Shown: in pieces, positions 39,454 through 48,831 of the stretch
How positions within the stretch are numbered: the stretch's first letter is position 1
Layout: the number at the start of each line of letters is the position of its first letter
Program-made: the position numbers and the translations under genes
Notes under the pieces: generated by a model
What the model was told of the DNA's origin: nothing
Database searches by the model: none
The model's input: the letters and a program-made list of their open reading frames with translations, nothing else
Assembly (NCBI GenBank): GCA_012934845.2
Contig: WNNJ02000282.1
Coordinates: forward strand, 1-64,000
DNA from: Pomphorhynchus laevis
Taxonomy: Eukaryota > Acanthocephala > Palaeacanthocephala > Echinorhynchida > Pomphorhynchidae
Reading direction: 5' to 3'
DNA: 64,000 bases

Positions 39454-39594
39454 AGAATAAGATACTAGATAGTTATTTCAGAGGAAATACATCATTAGCA
39501 TGTATTTGGCCCCGCTGCTATGTTGGGTAGAGGAGTTAGGGGCCGAAACCTGATAGCATAGCAGTTCCTCCTGATGACCTCTAATTCTTATTCT
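39454..39594 (+). other. Structured, possibly pseudoknotted RNA at the PLE 3' end
   Basis: Four complementary pairs can be seen: TAGAATAAGA with TCTTATTCT (outer), GGCCCC (39508-39513) with GGGGCC (39539-39544), CTGCTATG (39515-39522) with CATAGCAG (39557-39564), and TAGAGG (39528-39533) with CCTCTA (39578-39583). The three inner pairs interleave as a-b-c-a'-b'-c', so they would form a pseudoknot. GAAAC and CTGATGA occur but not in a valid hammerhead arrangement. Confidence 0.5.
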
Positions 39595-39649
39595 GATACA
39601 ACGCCTGTTATTTATTAGTCAATTCATAAAAATGACGTTTACTTTAAAT

Positions 39650-39680
<31 letters not shown>

Positions 39681-39814
39681 ACTTGATTAAAATTATAGAA
39701 AATCTAAAAACAATTATTAATTTTATTATTTAATTATTAAATTTTGATTTAGCATTATTATGTTTTGTTTATTTTATAATTATATAACAATACGTAGACT
39801 CAGTTAGCTGATTT

Positions 39815-41450
39815 AATTTGATCACTTTAGCTCTTTCCTTCATCTCGATGATCTATCGTTGTCATTGCCAGCTAATAATTTTGATTTTGACGGTTCTTCT
39901 GGTTTGATTGATACACCCTTTTCCATTGATGAAATAATAGAATGCCTTGCGCGGATGCATGTGAAGAAAGCTAGTGGTCCGGATTATCTCTGTGTGTAGC
40001 AACTCCGAGCTACATTCCACATATTTGGCAGCTATTGGACCTTTATGTTCAATTTTCTACTCTAAGGATCCTGTTTGCCTTTCTCTTGGAAAGAGGGGAT
40101 AGTGAAAGTCCTATATAAGGGCACCGGTCCTTTGGAATCTCCAGACTCTTATCGCGGAATTTTCCTTTTAAACCACGTTTATAAATTATTGTCGTTTGTA
40201 TTAACTTCTCGACTAGCTAAGCACTGTTCTTCGTTGTTGCCTGAAGAACAATTTGTATTTCGGAAGAGTTGCCAGACTTGTGATGCTATCAGTCTAGTGC
40301 GTTCTTCTGTAGTCAACTGTATTTCTAATAAAAATTCATTATATGCCATCTTTATTGATTTTCGTAGAGCATTTTACTCAGGCAATCGGAATATCCTTCT
40401 TTCTAAGTTGCATAATAATTGTAATCTTTGTGGGCGCTTTCTTTGCCTACTATATGAGATTCTATTACCTAACCGTGTCAAGGTATTCGATGATTTAGCA
40501 TACTCTGACTTCTTCATAATTAATCATGGCGTATTGCGGGGTGACCCAATCAGTCCTCTATTATTTTCAATCTTCGTTATTGATTTACCATCGGTTATAC
40601 GGTCTTTTGCAAACGAGGTTGAGTTGGCGCTATATGCTGACGATCTTGTGATCCTGACAAGAAACCTAGGCACGGCTCAAAAGGCACTCGATGGCTTGAC
40701 TGTATTTTGTAGTCGGAATGAACTAGACATCAACATTTCAAAATCAAAGGTAGTGAAGTTCCGCGGTGGTGGTCGTTTATCCAAACATGACTCACTTTTT
40801 ATAAAGTCTCAGACACTAGAGTTCTGTACTAATTATAAGTATCTTGGCGTTCTATTAACGTCTAGATAGTCTTTTACTGCGCGCCTTGAGGCTAAATCTT
40901 CTAAGATTGCAATTAAAACGGCTTCATATCCTCAACTGAGGAAGCTGTCGTTTGAGGGACCGTTGAGATATCTCGAGTTAATGCTTCTACCAATTATTCA
41001 GTACGGGCTGGCAACATTCTGGGAGGACCTCACTGAGTTAAATTTTAGATAGATTGATAGGTGTCAGGCCCGATTTTTGAAACATATAGTTGGAGTATCC
41101 AATAAATGTAGTACGACAGCGATCACATACTTGGCAAAAATAAAGCCGCTTAGTGTCCGACTATGTAGTAGTCTTAGATGTGTTCAAACGTCTAGTTATC
41201 TTCAACATTTGGTAGCTCTTGAGACTAAATTCTTAAACGTTGATCATGATTTAGCCAATTCTCCTGTGTACCTGCAAAACAGTTGGAGATCACCGTCAAA
41301 TGTGAAACGTCCATTGATATGGAGGTTATTTATTCATGGTTTTCATGATAACTACATCGCCGACTTCTCGCTTGTCATCGCCGTGATTATTCTTGTATAT
41401 GCCGCTTCTGTGCTTCTTCCTGTTATGCCTTGCTCCATGCTCTAGCCTGC
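39815..41450 (+). pseudogene. LINE reverse transcriptase and C-terminus
   Basis: The LINE resumes with FSIDEIIECLARMHVKKASG, then GIVKVLYKGTG, SYRGIFLLNHVYKLL, IFIDFRRAFYSG (motif A), GVLRGDPISPLLFSIF (motif B) and ALYADDLVILT (motif C), NYKYLGVLLTSR. Stops at 39999 and near 40870 and 41050 interrupt it. The C-terminus ends with a CICRFCASSCYALLHALAC knuckle, as in several CR1/Jockey LINEs. The RT core itself (40075-40869) is open. Confidence 0.8.
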
Positions 41451-41614
41451 CCTCACCTCAGCCTTCAAACCACAGATGCGCTGAAATATCACGGGCATCG
41501 TATGCTTGTTTACGATCGCCCCATTTCAAGAGTCATGCCGGAGTAATTCCGATCAGCATGACTGATGAGGAATAACCAATAAATGACAGAATTTATTTTT
41601 GTAGAACAGTAATT

Positions 41615-43695
41615 TGTAATTTTTTTTATTATAATTTTTTTAGCCAATAGGATTTATACATTTAAGGTTGCCCGCAAATGGGCCCTGTATTATACCAGTT
41701 TTTATATGAATTTTGTGTTGATCGTGGTATGCGGAACACCAGAGAGCACATTTTTGCGAGGGAGACTCCTATTTGGCGACGTAACTTCGCTATGTTTTCC
41801 GCATATGAGCGATTTCCTCTAGCGGTAGCCGATGCTGCTATCCGCTTCAGCACTGCACTCATTTCAACTCCAGTACCTCCAGAAGAGGAAATTATCAAGG
41901 GAGCAAATCCAGCTCGTTCGAATGTGTTTACACGCTCTACATACTTCGCACGCTTTCTGTTCTCGTGATACACAAATGTGCTCTCTGGGCTGCGTTAGGC
42001 ATTTGACGGAGCGTGGATGTTGAAAATTGAAACGTCCAAGAACGTCCGCTCTGTCGGGATACCAAATAAACCAGTACAAGCCAAGTCTAGACGAGCATTG
42101 CGGTCTTTGCAAGTAGATGCCATTTCAAATGAATAATTTGATTCTGTTGGTGTCAGCAGAGGCTCGGTTACGATATTTTGACTTGCACCTGATAACAAGT
42201 TTCGCAGGAGATCACGAATCGCATTGTGTCTGATTATTGTCTTGCCAGATAGACAACAAAAGAGAGTGTGAGTAACAGAATTATCCTCCCCACAAACGCA
42301 TGTCTTAAACGCGTTGACAAGTGGCCATCCGTATCTTGTTGACAAACCATCATAAAACTCCTCGCGACGTAGTCTGTATAACCGATCATCGTTAACCCTG
42401 GCAGAAAGCCAAGTAGACGAGTCTTTTATTGTCGCGTGCCTTAACGAATTACGAAAAATTTGTCGCTCCCATCCACAATTTCGGAAAACAAGGAGTCTGA
42501 AATATGCTTCTTTATTCTTCTAATTTCCGCAGCTACTATAGTCTGAGCTTTGTTTAGTTCAACTCCCGTTAAACCACTTTCAAGTGGATTACACATAGCC
42601 TCCGACCACTGCCACTCACGCGAGACAAAATCTGAAGGATCCGTAATGCCCATTCCACCCCTGCTTATCGGCAAAGCAATAATCCGTCTCATTTGATCTG
42701 ATATAAGTTTCTGACCGGTGAGATTTGGTAGAAGGCACTCTTTTATTTTCTGTTCCAATTTTTCCACGCCCTTACCTTCGCAGCGACATGCCCTAAAAAT
42801 GTGAGTTTATTTGTGTTGGAGTGACACCATGTAGGCGGAATATGCGAGCTGCGGATCGATTTTCGCGATTTCTGCTAGTCTTTGGATCATCATCCAATTC
42901 TCTATTTTGTCATCCAGCCATGATTTTTCATATTCGGCCGATCCAATAGGACATCCCAGGACTTCAACGCCCGTGTTGGTCACTGACACATCCAAGGCAT
43001 TGAACAATGATTTTGTTTCACTATTTTCGGAGGGAACAAATATTTTACATTTCCTAGCATTGACAAAGAAGCCATATTGAGGTCCAAGTGTTTGCATCCT
43101 CTCCAAATATCCCGCAAGATCATTCGCTGTTCCTACGCAAGACACATCATCTGCATACCATTTTTGCTGGATATTTGGAAAAGCATGTTTTAATTTTTCC
43201 ATCAGAGGAAGAGTTGCTGCAGCAAAGGCAACCATTGACAGCGGGTCGCCCTGTGTAAAACTTTTTTGGGATCTTATTGTTTCACCGTCAATTATCATAG
43301 TGGGATCATCATGATAAGTGTTTGTTAAAATGTTAACTAGTGGTAGACACACACTACTCATATTAGCCAAAGCAAGTTTTCTATTAACGCGATTGAACGC
43401 GTTGTCAGCGTCTATAAGCAGCAAGCATTTGTTATTCTGTTCAAATATACACGACCGAATGTACCGAACCACATACTCCCGGCCACAACGTTGTCCCGCA
43501 CATAATTGTGTATTTCCTGCTACTGATTGTATGTGCATAGAAATCGTTCTAATGACGACTTTGGCCATTATCCTACGATACACTTCGCCAATCCCGATAG
43601 GCCTAATTCCGTCAGACTTTTCTAAGGCAATCAACCTTGAGGCAACCAAAGCTACAGTTGATTCTCGTGAAACAATTTCAGAGGCTAAACGTAAC
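41615..43695 (-). mobile_element. RLE-9: decayed, 5'-truncated RLE element
   Basis: Minus strand, from just before the RLIALEK block to the 3' UTR with GGGCCCATTTGCGGGCAACC (41666-41685) and A tail near 41620. RT: GIRPIGIGEVYRR, LLIDADNAFNRVNR, KSFTQGDPLSMVAFA, YADDVSCVG, FFVNARKC. Knuckle CVCGEDNSVTHTLFC. RLE: ARLDLACTGL, FLDVSIFN, NRKRAKYVERV. The protein is split by at least three stops or frameshifts (near 42800, 42400 and 42000), unlike the clean RLE-3 and RLE-7. It is older than most copies here. Confidence 0.85.
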
Positions 43696-43761
43696 TAAAT
43701 TGAAACATATTATTATACGATAGTATCGACAAGCGAACTATATTGTTATGTACTGTAACGT

Positions 43762-44155
43762 TGTGACAAGAAAACGACCTTAGAAGGTTATATTCAACAT
43801 CTAGAAAACAAAGAAATTGAATTTGAATGAGGATTGCGACGGTGTAATAACATTTAAATTAGAAGAAAGATGACAAAAACCAACGCAAAATTTATTGAAT
43901 TGAATATTTCGATGCCTAGCTGACATCATCTTCAGCAATCTGAAATGAAGGCAAAAAATTGACGAGATTAGCGCTGGTTTTCCTTGTTTTGCTTTTTTTC
44001 CTTTTTATGTTTTAACGTGTACACTTTTTGCCTTCATTTCAGATTGCTGAAGATGATGCCAGCTAGGCATCGAAATATTCAATTCAATAAATTTTGGGTT
44101 GGTTTTTGCCAGAAAACAAAGAGTTTATGTTTCAATTACAAACAAGATCACGACA
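43762..44155 (-). repeat. 3' LTR of the Gypsy fossil, split by an insertion
   Basis: LTR sequence begins TGTGACAAG at 43762 and ends at 44155 with TCACGACA. It is interrupted between 43813 and 44111 by an inserted element, with AGAAAACAAAG duplicated on both sides. Without the insertion it is the same length as the right-hand LTR. Confidence 0.85.
43814..44110. mobile_element. Inverted-repeat element with hammerhead-like arms
   Basis: About 300 bp inserted in the Gypsy LTR with an 11-bp duplication AGAAAACAAAG (43803-43813 and 44111-44121). Two arms of about 84 bp (43873-43957 and 44025-44108) are inverted copies with a few mismatches. Each contains GCTGAAGATGATG, a hairpin GATGCC/GGCATC and then GAAAT. 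This recalls the hammerhead-like motifs in the terminal repeats of Penelope-like elements. It has no coding capacity and may be a non-autonomous PLE. The arm pairing is certain; the ribozyme idea is not. Confidence 0.65.
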
Positions 44156-47100
44156 TTCATCCCTCCAGAGAATAATTGTCCAAGTATTTCGGGGTCCGTC
44201 TATTCCTCCATGAACGACGCACTGTGAATGATTTGATTTCATTTGGAGATTCTCCTACGTCATGTCGTTCATTAGTTTGATCAGCAGCTAACTCCGCCTT
44301 GCAAACTTCGGTTTCCTGGATTAGCGGATCAATTTCTCCTGACTTGCTGGATACGTAGTCGCCCTCAACTTCCTTCGGCTGTCCCATAATTTCGCTTTCG
44401 TTCGCTAAATTATCATCGAGAGGCGGGGCTCTCGCTAAATGTTGCGTAGACACCCAACTTTCATAACCATTTGCGTACCGTACAAGAGCATAATTTTGGT
44501 TGGAATGAATTAATTTAGCCCGGTCGACTAGGGGGCTAAATTTATGGATACGATTACAACGTTTGACATACACGTCACTTAAATTAACCAATCAATCTGG
44601 AAGCGAAGTGTCTTTTGATGAACGACGTTGGTATGTGAACATTCTATTGTGTGGCGTTTCATTCGAAGCAGTGCAGAGTAAGGATCCTAAAGAGTGAAGA
44701 GCTTCTGGTAAAACCAATTGCCAATTTGATATTGGTAGCTTCATTCCGTCCAATCGCAGAGCTATCGCTTTCCATATGATGCCGTTGAATCTCTCGGCCT
44801 GACCATTAGAAGTCGGATGATATGGAGTTGAATGTGTTAACGAAATTCCATGTTGAAGCAGATATTGTCGGAAAGCAAACGATGTGAATGAAGATCCTCG
44901 ATCGGTATGTATGCTATTTGGGGTGCCAAATATCGAGAACAGTTGATCCAAACACTTCATTACGACAGTCGTTGATGTATCACAACATGCGAATCCAAAT
45001 GGAAATCGACTGTATTCATCAACAACTGTAAGCAGGAAGCGATTTTTATTTGTACTAGGCAAGGGCCCTTTAAAATCTAAAGATAGCCTCTCAAATGGTT
45101 GAGTTGACTTGATCAACTTTCCTGCTGGAGGATTGAAGAACTTTGGTTTTAATATTGCGCAGCTTTGACACCTATTCGAAACCAATCTCACATCGTTGAT
45201 CGAAAAAAGTAAATTTTGACTCCGAATAAAGTGCCAAAGTCGGGAGATACCTGGATGACACATTTTCGAATGAAGATCGGTAAGCTCATTGAGATGATTT
45301 GGAGAAGTGACAGCGCTAATGACATGTCTTGAGAGAGCATCGGCTGCTTCATTATTCACACCCCGCCGATAAGAAATATCGAATTGATATTCATATAGTT
45401 CGAGCCTCCATCTAGTTAATTTATCGTTTTTAACTTTACCGCGAGACGACTGCGAGAAAACGAACGAAATTGAACGTTGATCGGTAATGACTGTAAAATG
45501 GCGACCTGCCAGATAATGACGCCAGAACCTGATAGCTTCGATTATCGTTTGCGCTTCCTTTTCGACAGAAGAATACTTCTTTGCGCTTTTATCGAGAGTC
45601 CTGGAAAAGAAGGCGATCGGTTTAGATTTTTGCGACAGAGTGGCACCTATAGCAAAGTCTGATGCATCTGTCTCTACAACAAAGGGAAGTGAAAAGTCAA
45701 TCTTTGTTAACGTCGCATTGCTTAAGCTTTCCTTGATTATCGAAAACGCATTTACAGCTTCCTTGGATAGAGGGAATGATGTTGTTTGTGTAAGGGGATG
45801 CACGATCTCAGAATAATGATTTATCCATTTTGAATAATGCGAGAACAACCTTAATACACTTTTTAAACTAGAAATATCCTTAGGTATCGCCAGATCAATT
45901 ACTGCTTTGACCCTATCAGGATCCGGACAAATAGCTTGTTTATTCAATTGGTAACCAAGAATTCTTATTGTGGAGAAACCAAATTGACATTTGGATCTGT
46001 TGAGAGTAATATTATAACGTTTCGCTACGTCTACGAAACGTTGAAGGTTATGGTTATGCGCTTCGATTGTACTTCCAGCGATTACAACATCATCCAGGTA
46101 TGCGAAGGTGTCTTTTAATTTTTCGGTCTCAATGATCATCGAGATTATTCGCTGGAACACCGCAACACCATTTGTAAGACCAAACGGCATGCGGCAGAAC
46201 TGATATAGACGTCCATTTGCTTCAAATGCGGTATAACATTTTTCATCAGCCCTGATTGGAATTTAATGGTATTAGCTCTTGAGATTCAAAACACTGTAGT
46301 ACTTGTAGGAAGCGAGCTTGTCGATTAAGTCGTCAATCCTTGGTAATGGGTGAGCGTCCAAACAAGTAAACCGGTTGATGGTCAAACTATAATCAATTAC
46401 TATTCGAGTTGGTTTACGTTTATCTTTCACAAGCACAACCTGAGCGCGCCAAGGAGATATACTATGTTCGATAATATCATCCTTTAAGAGACGTTGAACC
46501 TCGCTTTCAATGAAGTCTGAATCTTCTGGAGTTCTTCGCCGTGACGCAATAGCTATAGGTTTCACATTGGAAGACAAATATGAGAATAGTGATGGGGGAT
46601 CTATACTCATGGCAGAAGCAGATGCAACAACGATTAAAGGGTTCTCGGTACCGTCAAATCGCTCGTAATTGCAGAATGACATTTAATGAAAGGCATTCCT
46701 AATATTATTTGAGCGACAAGGTTAGGCAAAGTAAATAATTTAACGTTCTCGTATATCTCCGTCCATCTAGTGTAATTGTAGCGTAAACAAACTAAAAAAC
46801 AGACGATGCCATGCGGACAGGCATGTTTGCCGAATGTGTTTTCTGCTTGCAGTTAGCAACAACGTCCTCGCGCATAATATTAATAGAGCTGCCTGTGTCC
46901 ATCAACGCATGTAGACTCAATCCACCCATTTGTACGATATGTTGTAGTGGATGTGATCTTTCGTTGCTTGAGCAAAATGTTCCAGCTATAACGGATGTAG
47001 ATGGAACATGTTTCGATTGACAAACCTTGGCAAAATGACCTTGTTTGTCACAGTTTCGACTACGAGCCTTACCTGCAGGACACGATGTACAATTGTGGTA

Positions 47101-47815
47101 TGGCTTGCCGCAAAAATAGCAGTTCCGATTCCGATAGATTGTTGAACACATATCCACTTGAGTTGCATCTTCAGAATATCCGTCGGTTGGACACACGCTG
47201 TCAACATTACTGACTGACGGATGTTCTTCCACTGATTCCAACATTGATTGTCTATTTGACCTAGAGAAAGTCGTTGTTTGTTTGTGGGCGGTTTCGATTG
47301 CCCGAGCCAACTTGTACGCATCATACTTTTCCAACACTGTACTATCCAACAAACGTTCTCTGATTGCCGTCAAGGAAATGCCAGCGACGAATGTGTCTCG
47401 TAGAAACATGTCCCGGTGTTCGTCTGCATTGATCGCTTTAAACTGTACCTGTTTTCCGAGGGATTCCAAAACTCTGATAAACTGGTCGATTGATTGATCA
47501 GACTCTTGTACTGCGCTACGTAGTTGATTTCGCAAATAAACGTCGCTACGATCTTTGACAAATGCCGATGAGAGGGATTAGATTGCTGTAGCATATGTAA
47601 CACATCCATCGATCAGATCGTAAACCGACGATGATATGTGATTGACAAGAAGATTTAGCTTCTGTTCGTCAGTGATATATTCAATTGATCCAAGGAAAGC
47701 GTCAAATCGCTTGAACCAGTGACGCCACTCGCATGCAGTATTCTCTTGATCCGGCGATAGATCGAGCACTGACGGCTTAAGTAACTTATCCATCTCCAAA
47801 CAATGTTGAATAAAT

Positions 47816-47901
47816 TGTGACAAGAAAACGACCTTAGAAGGTTTTATTCAACATCTAGAAAACAAAGAGTTTATGTTTCAATTACAAACAAGATCACGAC
47901 A
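47816..47901 (-). repeat. 5' LTR of the Gypsy fossil, 86 bp
   Basis: Short LTR with TG...CA ends (TGTGACAAG to CACGACA on the plus strand) and AATAAAA on the sense strand. An 86-bp LTR is unusually short for Gypsy elements. Confidence 0.82.
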
Positions 47902-47906
47902 AACGT

Positions 47907-48299
47907 GTAAGCATATGATACATAAAAATACTAATGACTACATAATACTAATAATTAAATAAAAAAATGTATTACGAAATTTTATCATCACTACAATTTT
48001 CTGCTATGTACAAATAATCGACCCGATTTTTGAAATTCGGCTGTATTTACAATTACAATACTAAATGTAAGCGTATTAATAAAAATTATCGTAATTACAG
48101 TAACACATAAATTATTAATTATACATTATCATTATACTTTTTCTTTATTTACACTTTTCTTTATCTCTTTTTAAAAGATAAAAAACAACAAAAATAATTA
48201 CACTTAATATAATTCTTTATTAAATTTATTTAGAAAACATAGTCGGAATTATACCTTTTTAAGTGTTCAAATGCTTGATAATTATTATAAGTTAGATAC
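47907..48299. other. AT-rich spacer, no gene
   Basis: No ORF with recognisable similarity. It could be the decayed internal part of the PLE whose GIY-YIG domain follows at 48345, but no RT motif is visible. Confidence 0.35.
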
Positions 48300-48344
48300 G
48301 TCTTCATGTAACGATGTCCCAATTTATGTGAAGACCAAATGTTT

Positions 48345-48554
48345 AAATCTTCAGCACCATCTTCGAAAAACAATACGACAAACAAATGTTTTTCATTAAA
48401 TATTAATAATAATTGTAACTGCAATACAGCAGGTGTAGTGTATCTAACACAATATACATGCGGTTTGCAATATATAGGAAAAACATATCAAATGTTAAAA
48501 ACTAGGTTTAGGAAACATATTTTTAAATACACGGGAACAATCAGGTATAGTTGA
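48345..48554 (+). pseudogene. PLE GIY-YIG endonuclease fragment
   Basis: The translation ends in CNCNTAGVVYLTQYTCGLQY, then IGKTYQMLKTRFRKHI. VVYL...C...YIGKT...L..R...H is the GIY-YIG core found at the C-terminus of most Penelope-like elements. The preceding RT is missing. Downstream sequence (from 48507) recurs inverted at 53040-53225, on the other side of PHD-RLE-1. Confidence 0.8.
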
Positions 48555-48668
48555 ACGACAAAAATTATTTTGATATTTCGCTAGAAACTACTAGCATCTT
48601 ATGAAATTAACTTAGGGTAATATAGTAATATCTCTAGCGAAATATCAATATAATTTTTGTCGTTCATT
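48555..48668. repeat. PLE-derived palindrome
   Basis: ACGACAAAAATTAT...GATATTTCGCTAGA on the left and TCTAGCGAAATATC...ATAATTTTTGTCGT on the right form an imperfect inverted repeat of about 30-bp arms. A related sequence is present in reverse at 53040-53225. Confidence 0.7.
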
Positions 48669-48694
48669 AAAAAGATATAAAATACATTTATGTA

Positions 48695-48743
48695 TATTTA
48701 TAAATGCATATAAAATGTAACATTTTATATGCATTTATAAATA
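48695..48743. repeat. 24-bp-arm perfect palindrome in the 3' region
   Basis: Two perfect 24-bp complementary arms (48695-48718 and 48720-48743) separated by a single A. Core TGCATATAAAATGT/ACATTTTATATGCA. It lies about 90 bp after the stop codon of PHD-RLE-1 and could be a 3' RNA hairpin of the element or part of the invaded PLE. Confidence 0.85.
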
Positions 48744-48831
48744 CATATAAACTTTTAAGTGATTTAATAGATACAATGTGAGTAAACTGTAGTTTATATA
48801 AATTATTTAGTGTGAGCTCTTCACAAACTCT

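Larger units (their letters stand above)
38119..39800 (+). mobile_element. Penelope-like element inside the LINE
   Basis: A very AT-rich PLE (RT without a recognisable GIY-YIG domain) inserted into the LINE. The coding part runs from about 38126 to 39440 and is followed by a 3' region with a complex fold (39454-39594). The strong base-composition contrast with the host LINE supports its later arrival. I found no clear target duplication. Confidence 0.78.
36150..41590 (+). mobile_element. CR1/Jockey-group LINE split by a PLE
   Basis: A plus-strand LINE with ORF1 (zinc-binding N-terminus, coiled coil, RNA-binding C-terminus), AP endonuclease, RT and a C-terminal cysteine knuckle. A Penelope-like element occupies 38119-39800, between endonuclease and RT. 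The LINE is decayed, with several stops and frameshifts. The 5' end joins the CXC ORF of RLE-11 and the 3' end lies near 41590. Confidence 0.82.
43762..47901 (-). mobile_element. Gypsy-type LTR retrotransposon fossil
   Basis: An LTR element on the minus strand, bounded by short direct terminal repeats and the 5-bp target duplication AACGT (43757-43761 and 47902-47906). Parts in order from the right: a Gag-like region with zinc knuckles (about 46.8-47.8 kb), protease (DTGS), RT, RNase H, and integrase with a C-terminal domain (about 44.2-45.2 kb). The order protease-RT-RNase H-integrase is that of Gypsy elements. It is broken, with about four breaks. The two LTRs differ at about one position over the comparable part, so it is young as fossils go. 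A 0.3-kb inverted-repeat element has landed in one LTR. Confidence 0.88.

Noticed and set aside
39545-39583. Hammerhead ribozyme in the PLE 3' end
   Set aside because: GAAA precedes CTGATGA and stems I and II cannot form in that order; only the general pseudoknot is reported.
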